Shown: positions 12,101-21,092, numbered from the stretch's first letter. The stretch is DNA of 64,000 nt from Inia geoffrensis (GCA_036417435.1 CM070909.1:5116597-5180596); one strand, 5' to 3'. The notes: generated by a model from the letters alone, not told the origin. Numbers and translations: made by a program.

Positions 12101-15100
12101 TTGCATTTTTTTACAAATTGAAGGTTTGTGGCAACTGCATTGTCAGGTGATGGTTGGCATTTTTTAGCAATAAATTATTTTTTGATTAAGGTATGTACAT
12201 TGCTTTTTTTTGACATAATGCTGTTGCGCACTTAACAATACTACAGTATACTGTAAACACAACCGTTATATGATATGCACTAAGAAACCAAAAAAATTGT
12301 GTGACTTGCTTTATTTCTATATTTGCTTTATTGTGGAGGTCTGGAACCAAACCTGCAATATTTTTGAGGTGTGCCTGTATATTAGTTTCAGTTGTACAAC
12401 ATAATGATTCAGTATTTTTATATATTGCAAGATGATCACCACAATAAGTCTAGTTAACATCCATCACCACACATAGATGCAGTTTTTTTTGATGAGAACT
12501 GTTAAGATCTATTCTTTTAGCAACATTCAAATATACAATACAGTGTTACTGACTACAGTCACCATGCTGTACATTACACCCCCAGAGCTTATTTATAACA
12601 GGACGTTTGTACCTTTTGACTCCCTTCACCCATTTTGTCCACCCCCCACCCCTGGCAACCACCAGTCTGTTCGCTTTATCTATGAGCTCAGGTTTTGTTT
12701 GTTTGTTTGCTTAGATTCCACATATAAGTGAGATCATATGGGACTTATTTTTCTGTCTGAATTATTCCATTTAGCCCATTGTCCTCAGGATCCATCCATT
12801 GTTATTGCAAGTGGCAAAATTTTCTTCTTTATGCCTGAATAATGTTCCGTTGTAGATATATATACTACATTCTTTATCAGTGGACATTTAGGTTGACTCC
12901 ATGTCTTGGCTGTCATAAATAATGCTGCAGTGAAAATGGGGGAGCATATCTTTCTGGGTTACTGTTTTTCTTTTCTTTGGATAAATACCCAGAAGTGAAA
13001 TTGCTGCATCATATGGTAGTTCTATTTTCTAATTTATTATTATAATTATTATTATTTCTAGTTTCTAATTTATTCAGGAAACTGTGTTCCATAGTTTTTC
13101 CCATAGTGGCTATGCCAGTTTACGGTCCCACCAGCAGTGCACAAGGGTTCCCTTTTCTCCACATTCTCACCAGCACTTGTTGTCTCTTGTCTTTTTGATA
13201 ATAGGCATTCTGACAGGTGTGAGGTGCTATCTTATTGTGGATTTGATTTTCATTTCCCTGATGGTGAGTGATGTTGAGTATCTTTTTATGTACCTGTTGG
13301 GCATCTGTATGTCTTCTTTGAAAGAATATCTATTCAGATCTTCTGCCCATTTTTTAATTGGATTGTTTTGTTTTGGCTTGGTTTTGCTTTTGAGTTGTAT
13401 GAGTTCTTTATATGTTTTGAGTGTTAATGCTTTATCAGTTATATCATTTGCAAACTTTTTCTCCCATTCAGTAGGTTGCCTTTTCACTTTATTGTTTCCT
13501 TTGCTGTCAGAAGCTTTTTAGTTTGATATAGTCCCACTTGTTTATTTTTGCTTTTGTTGTTTTCGCTTTTCGGTGTCAAATACAAAAAAATTACCATCAA
13601 GACCAATGTCAAGGAGCTTACTGCCTATGTTTTCTCCTAGGAGTTTTATGGTTTCAGGTCTTTAATCCAGTGTTAATTTTTGTGTATGGTGTTAAGTGGT
13701 CCAGTTTAATTCTTTTGCGCGTTGACTGTCCAGTTCTTTTGTTTTTGTTTTAATAAATTTATTTATTTTTGGCTGTGTTGGGTCTTCGTTGCTGCGCACA
13801 GGCTGTCTCTAGTTGCAGCGAGCGGGGGCTACTCTTTGTTGCGGTGCGTGGGCTTCTCATTGCAGTGGCTTCTCTTGTTGCAGAGCATGGGCTCTAGGCT
13901 CATGGGCTTCAGTAGTCGTGGCATGTGGGCTCAGTAGTTGTGGCTCACAGGCTCTAGAGTGCAGGCTCAGTAGTTGTGGCACACGGGCTTAGTTGTTCTG
14001 CAGCATGTGGGATCGCCCCAGACCAGGGCTCGAAGCCGTGCCCCTGCATTGGCAGGTGGATTCTTAACCACTGCGCCACCAGGGAAGTCCCTACTCTCCA
14101 GTTTCTTAGTTTCGTTGAATAGACTGTCATTTCCCCGTTGTATATTTTTGGCTCCTTTGTCATAAATGAATTGACCATATATGTGTGGATTTATTTCTGG
14201 GCTCTCTATTCTGTTCCTTTGATCTATGTCTGTTTTTGTGCCAATGCCATTCTGTTAATTACTAGAGCTTTGTAAGGTAGTTTGAAATCAGGAGGTGTGA
14301 CGCCTCCAGCTTCGTTCTTCTTTCTCAGGATTGCTTTGGTTATTCAGGGTCTTTTGTGCTTCCATACAAATTTTAGGATTGTTTGTTCTATTTGTGTGAA
14401 AAATGCCTTTGGAATTTTGATATGGATTGCATTGAATTTGCAGGTTGCTTTGGGTATAGACATTTTCCTAATATTGATCCTTGCAATTCATGAGTATGGA
14501 ATATCTTTCCATGTATTTGTATCCACCTCTTTCTTTTATCAGTGTCTTCTAGTTTTCTGAGTACAGGTCTTTCATCTCTTTGGTTAAATTTATTCCCAGG
14601 TGTTTCTTTTTGATGCAATTGTAAATAGGATTGTTTTCTTAACTTCTCTGATAGTTCATTGTTGTACTTTGACTTTTTTTTTTTTTGTCTTTTTTTTTGT
14701 CTTTGACTTTTGACATTTTGAATACAATATGCCTTGTTCTCTTTGGGCTCATCTTAGATGTAGTTCTTTGAGTTTCTTCAATTTATACATCTTTTCTTTC
14801 CTCAGATTTTGGAAGTTTTTCACCAGTAATCTCTCTTCTCCTAAGACTTTTAAAATATGTAGCCTGACAGTGCCCTTATAAGTCCTTAAGCTCTCATTTT
14901 TCTTCATTCTCCTTTTTCCTTCTCTGAATAGATGATTCCAAATGACCTGTCTTCAAGTTGGCTGATTCTTTCTTCTGCCTGATCACGTCCGCTGTAGAAT
15001 GCCTCTAGTGAATTTTTCAGCTCCAGAATTTGCTTGCTGCTTTGTCGTCATTTCTTTGTTGACACTCTCATTTTGTATATACATCATCCTTTTCCTGATT

Positions 15101-18100
15101 TCATCGAGCTGTCTATCTGTGATCTCCTAGTTCATTGAGCATCCTTGAGTTATTTTAGTTTCTTTGTCAGGCAGCTCATAGCTCTTCATTTCTTCAGGGT
15201 CAGTTTTTTGAGTTTCATTTTGTTCCTTTGATTGGGCCATGTCTGTTTCTTTATATGTGATCTTTTGCGGAGATTTGGGCTTTTGAGAAAACCATCACCT
15301 CTCCCAGTCTTTCTGTACTGTCGTTGTGCAGGGGAAGATCTGTGCCAGTCAGCCCAGCTGGAGGTTCTAGGACCTCTCAGGTCTTTTACCGTCTTCTGTT
15401 GCTTCTGGCATCTGACTGCATTAATGCAGCTCTTATGTGCTGTGGCGCTCACCTCTGTTTTTAGTGACTTTCAAACTCTGCTCCTGATTCTGTGAGCATT
15501 TCTTCAGGTGAGACAGAAACCAGTGCCTTGGGCAGCCTCCCGACAAGCCCCCATAAGTTCAGATGTACAGTCCACTCTTGTTTCCATCCAGAGGGAAGAG
15601 CCCCAGTGTGGGAGGTTTCCTCTGCTTGGACTGCTCTGTGCCAGACAGGGGCAGGGGCGTGGCCATGGGCGGGCAGGCATGCAGAATGCCGTGAACTTTG
15701 CTCCCTCATTTGCTGGAATCTTGTCTTGGTTTTATGTTGGCCTGAGTGCTGTAGCCTCTCACCTGGCCACTGGGGTTCTTACAGAGGTACCTGGTCTGTA
15801 TACTGCTGTCAGCTTGGTGTCTCTGTGAGAGAGACTTGGAGCTTCTGGTCTGCCACGTGCAGACGTCACTCTCCATTTCTTTGTCACTTTATTCTTTTAA
15901 TGAATTTTTTAAACAAAGTGCAACATATATATAGAAATCGGCATACATCATAATGGCACAGCCCGATGAATTTTTAGAAGTGAACACAGCTACTTACAAA
16001 CCAGACAGGGAAACAATATTATCAGCACTCCAGGACCCCATTTTGCCCCCTCCCATTCACTACCTTGATTTTATCTTTTCAAAAGTAACTTACTGTTCTG
16101 ACTTCTAGTCTCAGATTTATTCCTGTTTTTGAACTTTATATAATGGGATTGTACAGTTTATGCTTTATAAAAAGTGACTGAAGTATTGAAAAGTACATAT
16201 AGACGTGCAGACACCGCACACATCATAAACGCTCAGCCTGATGAACTCTAAGACCAGACACACACACATAACCAGCATCTGAGTCACGGTGGAGCATCCC
16301 CATGTCCCAGAATGTCTCAATTGTGTGTCCCTTGCAGTTGCCGCCAACCCCTCCCCTTCTCATCATTACCGAGGAAAACCACTTTTGACAACATAGGTTA
16401 GTGCTGACCTGTACTTTTTGGGATCAAATAGTATAACTGTTTTGTGTCTGGCTTTCATTCCACACATGGGCGAGATTCGTTCTTATTGCATGTAGTAGCA
16501 TTTTCACTGCTGTATCTTCTCTGTTGCATGAGTCTGCCACGGTTGACTTTCCCACCCTGACTTGATAGACATCTGAGGTTTTCATAGCCTTTGGTTGTTC
16601 TGAACACAGGGCTGCTGTTAGCGTTCCTGTGCACCTCTTGGTGCACATACTCACCCATTTACCTTGGGAACTACTGGGTCAGCTCAGAGGGCTGGGCATG
16701 TGCCTAGTTTTAGTAGATTCTTCCAGTTTCCAGTATGGTTGTACTACCTCACACTCCCACCTGGCAGTGTATGAGTTCCAATTATTCTATACATTCAACA
16801 GCACTTAGCATCGTCAGTCTTTTAAAATTTTTTCAGTGCTCATCTCTTCCCCCAATTTCTTTTATTGTGGTAAAACATACGTAACACAATGTACCATCTT
16901 AGAGATTGTAAGGGTACAGTTCAGGGGTACGAAATACATTCATAATGTGGGATACTCATCACCACCATCCATCTCTGTCGCTCTTTTCTAACTGAAACTC
17001 TAGACCCATTAAACATGATGCCAGCACCCCTCTCCACACAGCCCAGGGCACTGTCTGCTTTATCTCTTTGGTCTGGCTACTCTAAGGGCCTCATGTCAGT
17101 GGAGTCATCTCTTGTCTGTCCTTCTGTGACTGGCCTGTTTCACTGAGCAGAATGTCCTCAAGGTTCATCCATGTCGTAGCATAAACTCATTTCTCTTTTT
17201 TCTGTTTCTCTTTTGGCAGTACCATGCGGCTTGCAGGATGATCTCAGTTCCCTGGCCAGGGATTGAATGGACCTGGCCACGGCAATGAAAGCCCAGAATC
17301 CTAACCACTAGGCCACCAGGGAACTCCCCACATAAGCTCATATCTGTTTAACTTTCTTTTTTTTTTTTTTTTTTTTTTTTTGCGGTACACGGGCCTCTCA
17401 CTGTTGTGGCCTCTCCCGTTGCGGAGCACAGGCTCCGGACGCGCAGGCTCAGCGGCCATGGCTCACGGGCCCAGCCGCTCTGCGGCATGTGGGATCTTCC
17501 TGGACCGGGGCACGAACCCGCGTCCCCTGCATCAGCAGGCGGACTCTCCACCACTGCGCCACCAGGGAAGCCCTGTTTAACCTGCTTACTTCTCAATGTC
17601 AGTACGAAATCTCACAGTATAATTTTCATTTTCATGTTTTTATCAAAAATGTAGTCATCTCAATCCCTCATATTCCTTTATTCTATCAGCATCATATTAT
17701 TAATTGAGAGAGAAGTTCTCCCAAGTGAAAAATCTCTGGGTTTCTGTAGTGTTTTGATGTGTGATCATTTCCATTAAAAAAAAAAGTAGCATCAGATCTG
17801 GTTGCCGAGAAAAGATTCAAATTAGATTTTACAGAGCATTTTTGCCCTCAATAAAAACCGAAGTATGATTCCTTATCAAAACTTCATTAGTACATAATGG
17901 CATAGGTGGAAAATGAAATTGTTTTATTCCTCATATAATTAAAATGACTTGAACTTATGGATCCCTTGTCCCAGCTTCTTAGGACCTAGAAGGAATGATG
18001 GATAGAGGATCGTGAAATGCCATTTTTCAGGTATCGAGATCCTTGAGGAAGGGGAAGAGCAGTTGGAAGAAGTTTTCTCCCCTTTTTTCCCTCATTAGCT

Positions 18101-21092
18101 GCCTCTTGAAGTGGACTTAACTAAAGCAAAGAGACAAGACTTTGAACCATCTGTGGAACAAGCCAGATACAGCAGCTGCCGACAGAACCTGACTCTGGGA
18201 CCCCGCAAACCACAGGAGGTGACGTCCCCTTGCAGACCAAGCCACCACGTTGTGATGCAGGGGACGAGGACAGCAGCTCCGGGTGCGGGCTGCGTGCCCT
18301 CCCCGCCCCTGCTCCTTCCCAGGTGTCTCCCCCTGCCTCCCACTCCTGCCTTCACTTCAGAGCCAGCACACTGGCTGGCCCGTGTGCTCCCTTGGGAACT
18401 GTGTGTTGCTGCTCACCAGTTAACTCAGGAACTCACCTCCCTGTCGCTCTCCTGATGCAGAAGCCCGACCTCCGCTGCCACAGAGAGCGATGCCACGTAT
18501 CAGCGGAAGCTCCGGCAAAGGCAGCTGCAGCAGCGGTTCCGGGAGCAGATGGAGAAACAGCAGCAGAAACCCCCGTCTGGTCCACCTGCCGAGAAGCAGG
18601 GTCCTGGTGAGAGGACGGAGCACGGGCTCTGGGGGCGACTGCTCTCCCCACTCTGCAGCAGGTCGAGTCCACACACAGCACAGAGGCGGCCACGGGCTCA
18701 AACCGTCATGTCCTGCCTCGCCGTTCCCCATGACTGAAGGAAGACACTGGTCTTTTGGGCGAAGGAGACGGGCCCTGACATAACCTGGAACTATTTGTCT
18801 CAGGGGACAGAGCTTTTTTTCACCTCAGTTACTTTGGCCATGCGTACACGAGAAAGCCTTTCCGAGCTTTTTTTTTTTTTTTTTAAATATTTTTTTAACT
18901 TTTGGCTGTGTTGGGTCTTTGTTGCTGTGCACGGGAGCTTTCTCTAGTTGTGGCGAGCGGGGGCTACTCTTCGTTGCGGTGTGCGGGCTCATTGCAGTGG
19001 CTTCTCGTTGCAGAGCACGGGCTTCAGTAGTTGTGGCTCACGGGCTCTAGAGCGCAGGGCTCAGTAGCTGTGGCGCATGGGCATTGTTGCTCTGTGGCAC
19101 ATGGGATCTTCCCGGACTGGGCTTGAACCCATGTCCCTTCCACTGGCAGGTGGATTCTTAACCACTGCGCCACCAGGGGAAGCCCCTGAGCTGTCTCTGA
19201 ACATAACGCAAAGTTGGGTTTGAAGAGAATGGGTTTTTGGTAATTCTTTATCCCTGAACTTTTTATTTCAGAGTCCAGGTTCAGTGGGAGTAGTAGATAC
19301 AGAGTTTCTTGGAGTCTTTCTCAGAGACTAGAAACAAAGACCAAGTGGATTTTTGCCCAGCTTCTCCCTAAAAATTACGAAGAAGGTTCCGAGGACTTGC
19401 TTCACGTTTAGTTCTTTATAATTCCCCTCAGCACTACTGGCAGGCTGAGGTTAATGTAGGGGGAAAAAACCCAAAAAACTTACTGTGCTGGGGATGTTCT
19501 TAGTAAGAACTATTATTCTAGGTCTTCAGCTTCCAAACCATTGCGGAAGCTCTGGGGGTCAGTGGTGGAGGAGGAGTCATCTCCAGGACCTCCCCCACCC
19601 CGAATCACACAGTCATCATCTTGGTTTTACATATTCATTTCTGCTTAAGATTTTGTTTGAACAAGGGTTATAGCTTCAAATAGTAAAAACTGGACAAAAC
19701 GGCTTACAATAACTCTTCCGTTTCTACTAAAGGAGAAACCTCAGGTTTTTTTTCGCAGTTTGATAAAGAATATAGTATTGTCAGTCCTATTTTATATAGA
19801 TCTGTAGGTAGGACCAGGATGCAGGGTCCCAAGTTCTGCCGGCCGCGCCGACGAGTGTAACCCCAGGCACGCACTTCCAAGGCCGCCCCTGGCCCAGCTT
19901 GGTTACGTGGTTTTGTCCTTTCTCTGCAGCAGCGCTGCCACCAGTGCCACCTGCCGGAAGTGCTGCTTCAGAGCCGCTCACCCAGACAGACGTGCTTCCA
20001 GGTCAGGAGGGCTAAAGGAATGGCTTCTGTCCTAATCAGTAAATACCTATCAAGTGTCTGTAAGTTACTGTGCTGCATACTTTCCGTCGTCACAAATACA
20101 TTTCAAAAGAGCCATAAGATATCTTCATTTCCATTGGTTTTGTAGAAAGTGCTGACTGATAGCACATATGCAGCTCCTCTACTGTCCAGACCTGCGAGAG
20201 GCTCTGGTGTACTTTCATGGGTCGGGGAAAGAGGACTTCCAAACGCCATCGTATAGAGCACTCATGATACGGCGTTGCGTTTCTCACGACCTGTTATTTT
20301 TCCAGTACCTCGTTTGTTGATGCTGCATTTGCTTGTGACCTCTGTCCTTGCAGACAGTCTTGAAATGTGGGACATGGCTCTAGATGCAGGGGACAGTGTG
20401 GTCAAGCCCTTGTCTAAACCAGAACCGCCACAGGCCCCTGCCACCTCTATCCTGCACAACGAGATGGAGACCTGGAATAGGACCCCACAGAGCCTTTGCC
20501 ACCAGAATCCACAGGCAAAATCTGGACCCTGGCACCTTCAAACTTACAACCTTAACCAACACATAACAGGTAGCAAAGTGTTTTAGGAGCAGAAATGGAA
20601 GGGAGAACCTGGGTATATATAATTCTATGAATCTTAAAGAAAGAATGACATTCCATTTTAAGAAGTTGGAGGGGACTCATGCCAGACCAGTAGCGGTCTA
20701 AGAAAATGGAGTGTAACTGGATTAAGAGTCGCAAGTCTTCCCTGGAGTCCTGACCTGAGGTGCAGCTCTTTCTAGCTGACAGAAGTGGGACACTGAAGCA
20801 TGGCTGCATTAAGAGCTTTCCTCATAAAAGCAGGCCTGTCATGATCTCCACCGCAGCTTGGTCTAGTGTTAACAGAGGGACCTGCCCCCCTCATAACAAT
20901 GTTCATTCTTGGCCTTTAGTTTAAAGTAGGACAGTAACTAATATGATTCAAAAGTTATTAGCTGTCAGTCAGTTTATTCCTTATGTTTAAATCATGGCAG
21001 CTGTAACGTGAACAGTTTTCTCTTCCATAGGAGACTGTGATTCATACAGGAAGAACCAGGACACGAAGAAAAGGAAACCGGATCCATCTTGA
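606..21092 (+). CDS. RAD52: RAD52 homologous recombination / single-strand annealing protein, 11 coding exons, frame broken in exon 8
   Basis: RAD52 binds single-stranded DNA as an undecameric ring, anneals complementary strands and, through its C-terminal half, contacts RPA and RAD51 in the nucleus. Eleven coding exons with GT-AG borders match human RAD52 in order: 606-686, 1778-1879, 2496-2589, 2772-2839, 4681-4799, 5652-5727, 18099-18282, 18461-18606, 19930-20001, 20354-20569 and 21031-21092. The first six (180 codons) cover most of the ring domain and splice in frame. The C-terminus ends KKRKPDPS, close to the human nuclear-localisation tail. The exon lengths sum to 1,220 nt, one short of a multiple of three. 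The break is in exon 8: the human-like frame before it and the human-like frame in exons 9-12 differ by -1. Taken literally, the product is about 323 residues with a stop at 20381-20383; with the frame kept it would be 406 residues (human 418). A sequencing error is possible. Confidence 0.93.
687..1777 (+). other. RAD52: RAD52 intron 2
   Basis: The intron runs from GTACGT at 687 to ATTACAG at 1777. It holds a degraded hAT-type DNA transposon from about 1400 to 1640. I see nothing else recognisable. Confidence 0.8.
1400..1640 (+). mobile_element. hAT-type non-autonomous DNA transposon remnant
   Basis: It begins CAGTGGTTTTCAAAATGTGG and continues with wording typical of ancient mammalian hAT elements ('ccctgggggtccacaagacc', then 'tttttcactctcattctttc'). 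The right end is indistinct, so the boundary is approximate. I do not assign a subfamily. Confidence 0.6.
1778..1879 (+). CDS. RAD52: RAD52 coding exon 3
   Basis: Thirty-four codons, beginning [20 protein letters not shown] and ending [10 protein letters not shown]. This is the first helical part of the ring-forming domain and is nearly identical to human. Acceptor ATTACAG, donor AAG|GTAAGA, phase 0 at both ends. Confidence 0.95.
2191..2411 (-). mobile_element. CHR-type tRNA-derived SINE (young subfamily), copy 1
   Basis: The poly-T run on the left and the reverse complement of GGGCTTCCCTGGTGGCGCAG on the right show a minus-oriented copy in RAD52 intron 3. The internal pol III A-box-like and B-box-like (GGTTCGTGCCC-type) elements are present but here carry a few changes. 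Open frames across it are SINE sequence, not genes. Confidence 0.93.
2496..2589 (+). CDS. RAD52: RAD52 coding exon 4
   Basis: Encodes [20 protein letters not shown] followed by [11 protein letters not shown], part of the conserved ssDNA-binding core with the beta strands of the ring. Ends in phase 1, joining exon 5. Acceptor TTTCCAG, donor G|GTGAGT. Confidence 0.95.
2772..2839 (+). CDS. RAD52: RAD52 coding exon 5
   Basis: Encodes [20 protein letters not shown] then QLK, the central beta-sheet of the ring domain; the sequence appears identical to human. Acceptor CTCCTAG, donor AAG|GTGAGG. Exons 4 and 5 together give 54 codons in frame. Confidence 0.95.
3000..3223 (-). mobile_element. CHR-type SINE (young subfamily), copy 2
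   Basis: Minus-oriented, with a T-rich tail interrupted by one G run. It is flanked by the duplication TCTTGCACG on both sides (before 3000 and after 3223), which marks a clean retrotransposition event. Confidence 0.93.
3440..3601 (-). mobile_element. Older CHR-type SINE
   Basis: The right end is the reverse complement of GGGACTTCCCTGGTGGTCCA-like wording and the left end is A/T-rich (TTTAAATATTTATTTATTT). It diverges from the young copies in the tRNA-unrelated part and looks like an older subfamily. Confidence 0.85.
3759..3795. repeat. (TG)n microsatellite
   Basis: About 18 uninterrupted TG units inside RAD52 intron 5. The length suggests a polymorphic locus. Confidence 0.97.
4681..4799 (+). 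CDS. RAD52: RAD52 coding exon 6
   Basis: Encodes [20 protein letters not shown] and then [20 protein letters not shown]. This is the most conserved block of the RAD52/22 family, with the lysine- and arginine-rich surface used for DNA binding. Ends in phase 2 (AG|GTAGGC). Confidence 0.95.
4800..5651 (+). other. RAD52: RAD52 intron 6
   Basis: Intron of 852 bp holding a MER5A-like fragment (about 5147-5280). Nothing else is recognised. Confidence 0.75.
5147..5280 (+). mobile_element. MER5A-like hAT-Charlie remnant
   Basis: Begins CAGGGTTTTTAACCTTCTTT and includes 'gcctttgagaatt' and 'ccagaaaaatacatgtaaaa', wording typical of MER5A. The right end fades out. Confidence 0.6.
5652..5727 (+). CDS. 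RAD52: RAD52 coding exon 7
   Basis: Encodes [20 protein letters not shown] then KLPHQ, nearly the end of the DNA-binding ring domain. It brings the running total to 180 codons in frame. Acceptor CCCGTAG, donor CAG|GTATGT. Confidence 0.95.
6091..6329 (-). mobile_element. CHR-type SINE (young subfamily), copy 3
   Basis: Minus-oriented, with a T tail of more than 30 bases. Target duplication CTCGGGTGTCTTT flanks both sides. It forms an inverted pair with the plus-oriented copy at 6621. Confidence 0.94.
6621..6826 (+). mobile_element. CHR-type SINE (young subfamily), copy 4
   Basis: Plus-oriented: starts GGGGCTTCCCTGGTGGCGCA, carries a B-box-like GGTTCGTGCCC and ends in an A-rich tail. Target duplication AACTCCATTTCT is seen before 6621 and after the tail. 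Confidence 0.94.
6870..6945 (-). mobile_element. L1 ORF2 fragment
   Basis: The words 'caaggatttctgcatctata' and 'gagggatattgtagtttt' are the antisense of the L1 reverse-transcriptase region. The same block occurs at about 9455-9500 in the longer L1, so this is a separate short fragment. Confidence 0.7.
7603..7823 (-). mobile_element. CHR-type SINE (young subfamily), copy 5
   Basis: Minus-oriented, inserted into L1. Target duplication ATTTTCTGTTTTT borders both ends, and the L1 sequence resumes afterwards with 'tagtagccatcctaatgggt'. Confidence 0.93.
9690..9715. repeat. (TTG)n simple repeat
   Basis: Short run of TTG units within the outer L1 ORF2 region; it probably arose after insertion. 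Confidence 0.85.
9871..10075 (-). mobile_element. CHR-type SINE (young subfamily), copy 6
   Basis: Minus-oriented within L1. The T tail is short and broken by one C. The right end is the usual CCACCAGGGAAGCCC. I could not define a convincing target duplication. Confidence 0.9.
10798..11006 (-). mobile_element. CHR-type SINE (young subfamily), copy 7
   Basis: Minus-oriented within the outer L1, with a perfect target duplication TTGGTTACCATTT on both sides. It is a clean, relatively recent insertion. Confidence 0.94.
12051..12377 (+). mobile_element. Tigger1-type non-autonomous element inside the inner L1
   Basis: Starts CAGGGATACCTTGTTTTATA and ends GAGGTGTGCCTG, the inverted termini of Tigger (pogo/mariner) elements, with TA duplications at 12049-12050 and 12378-12379. 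About 327 bp, no transposase ORF. It sits within the 3' end of the inner L1. Confidence 0.85.
13745..14091 (-). mobile_element. Long older CHR-type SINE
   Basis: Minus-oriented, about 345 bp, longer than the young copies. It contains repeated 'gtggctcacaggctctag'-like blocks and the tRNA-like end CCACCAGGGAAGTCCC. It is inserted in the inner L1. Confidence 0.85.
15900..17200 (-). mobile_element. Older L1 3'-end fragments
   Basis: Several decayed antisense L1 3' UTR pieces. Similar wording occurs twice (about 15,920 and 16,190, 'catacatcataatggcacag' and 'cacacatcataaacgctcag'), then a third L1 3' UTR piece follows from about 16,855. The subfamily is not assigned. Confidence 0.6.
17205..17329 (-). 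mobile_element. Old CHR-type SINE fragment
   Basis: Ends GCCACCAGGGAACTCCC and contains 'gttccctggccagggattga', the reverse of the tRNA-like head of an old CHR subfamily. A CATAARCTCATWTCT-like duplication flanks it. Confidence 0.75.
17357..17573 (-). mobile_element. CHR-type SINE (young subfamily), copy 8
   Basis: Minus-oriented, with a T tail of about 23 bases. Duplication TGTTTAAC on both sides. Confidence 0.93.
18099..18282 (+). CDS. RAD52: RAD52 coding exon 8, contains a frame disruption
   Basis: Starts [20 protein letters not shown] in phase 0 and reads human-like to PSHHVV (about residue 232). From 18255 the frame gives MQGTRTAAP. The -1 frame gives AGDEDSSSG, which resembles human ADQDCSSR at the exon end. 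The donor is G|GTGCGG at 18283. The exon is 184 nt long (1 mod 3), but exon 9 requires 2 mod 3 to read its human-like frame. A 1-nt deletion, or a 2-nt insertion, around 18253-18260 explains both. No strong alternative donor restores the phase: the GT at 18224 would, but its context is poor. Confidence 0.85.
18461..18606 (+). CDS. RAD52: RAD52 coding exon 9
   Basis: In the frame starting at 18462 it encodes [20 protein letters not shown] followed by a Q/R-rich helix and [14 protein letters not shown]. This matches the human RPA-binding neighbourhood (ESEATHQRKLRQKQLQQQF). In the frame delivered by exon 8 as written it is also open but unrelated ([15 protein letters not shown]...). Acceptor GATGCAG, donor CTG|GTGAGA. 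Confidence 0.88.
18607..19929 (+). other. RAD52: RAD52 intron 9
   Basis: Holds a long older CHR SINE (18868-19186). The rest shows no recognised element. The acceptor region reads CTGCAGCAG, a tandem NAGNAG site that could add or drop one codon. Confidence 0.75.
18868..19186 (-). mobile_element. Long older CHR-type SINE
   Basis: Minus-oriented, about 320 bp, the same long type as 13745-14091. It contains 'cgagcgggggctactcttcg' and ends CCACCAGGGGAAGCCC. Confidence 0.85.
19930..20001 (+). CDS. RAD52: RAD52 coding exon 10
   Basis: Human-like frame: [20 protein letters not shown] then VLP, 24 codons, aligning to the human stretch that ends in SEPLLEKDFLAG. The acidic/hydrophobic LLEKDFLAG wording is replaced by LTQTDVLP. 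The donor is G|GTCAGG. Confidence 0.82.
20354..20569 (+). CDS. RAD52: RAD52 coding exon 11
   Basis: Human-like frame: [20 protein letters not shown], later [19 protein letters not shown] and [12 protein letters not shown], clearly RAD52 C-terminal sequence. The human VTQELIKTLEDNSEKW start is not visible. The acceptor is CTTGCAG at 20353. An upstream acceptor TTTTCCAG at 20305 would add 48 nt in the same frame. In the shifted frame a TAG occurs at 20381-20383, 186 nt before the last exon junction, so nonsense-mediated decay would be expected. Confidence 0.85.
21031..21092 (+). CDS. RAD52: RAD52 terminal coding exon 12
   Basis: Encodes [20 protein letters not shown] and TGA at 21090-21092, matching the human tail KSQDMKKRKYDPS with its basic nuclear-localisation motif. 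The acceptor is TTCCATAG. Confidence 0.93.

Larger units (their letters stand above)
12017..14698 (-). mobile_element. Inner L1 inserted into the outer L1
   Basis: A second L1 3' end starts at 12017 ('ttttttaattgagatataat', antisense) and runs through L1 3' UTR and ORF2-like sequence to 14698. It is flanked by the 13-bp duplication GTCTTTGACTTTT at 12004-12016 and 14699-14711. The outer L1 reading resumes immediately after ('gacattttgaatacaatatg'). The copy is 5' truncated. Confidence 0.8.
6950..15890 (-). mobile_element. Outer L1 retrotransposon (old, decayed), interrupted
   Basis: Antisense L1 read from its 3' UTR ('acataacatgaaatttacca') through the ORF2 reverse-transcriptase and endonuclease regions to its 5' part near 15.2-15.9 kb. 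It is cut by SINEs at 7603, 9871 and 10798 and by a second L1 at 12017-14698. Stops and indels are frequent, so no intact ORF remains. The left and right limits are approximate and older fragments may be included. Confidence 0.75.
5728..18098 (+). other. RAD52: RAD52 intron 7, transposon-rich
   Basis: A 12.4-kb intron built largely from L1 sequence in the minus orientation. It is cut by five young CHR SINEs in the minus orientation, one in the plus orientation, older CHR SINEs, a Tigger element and a second L1 inserted into the first. Outside the repeats (5728-6080, 6330-6610, 17580-18090) I see no gene. Confidence 0.85.

Noticed and set aside
18224..18224. Alternative donor at GAC|GTCCCC in exon 8 that would restore the RAD52 frame.
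   Set aside because: The arithmetic works (125 nt, 2 mod 3) but the donor context is very weak and 59 conserved bases would be lost; noted only as something to test.
606..21092. RAD52 as a processed or duplicated pseudogene because of the frameshift.
   Set aside because: All introns, consensus splice sites, the poly(A) signal and human-like synteny with WNK1 are present, and the rest of the frame is conserved. It is the true locus, whatever the status of exon 8.
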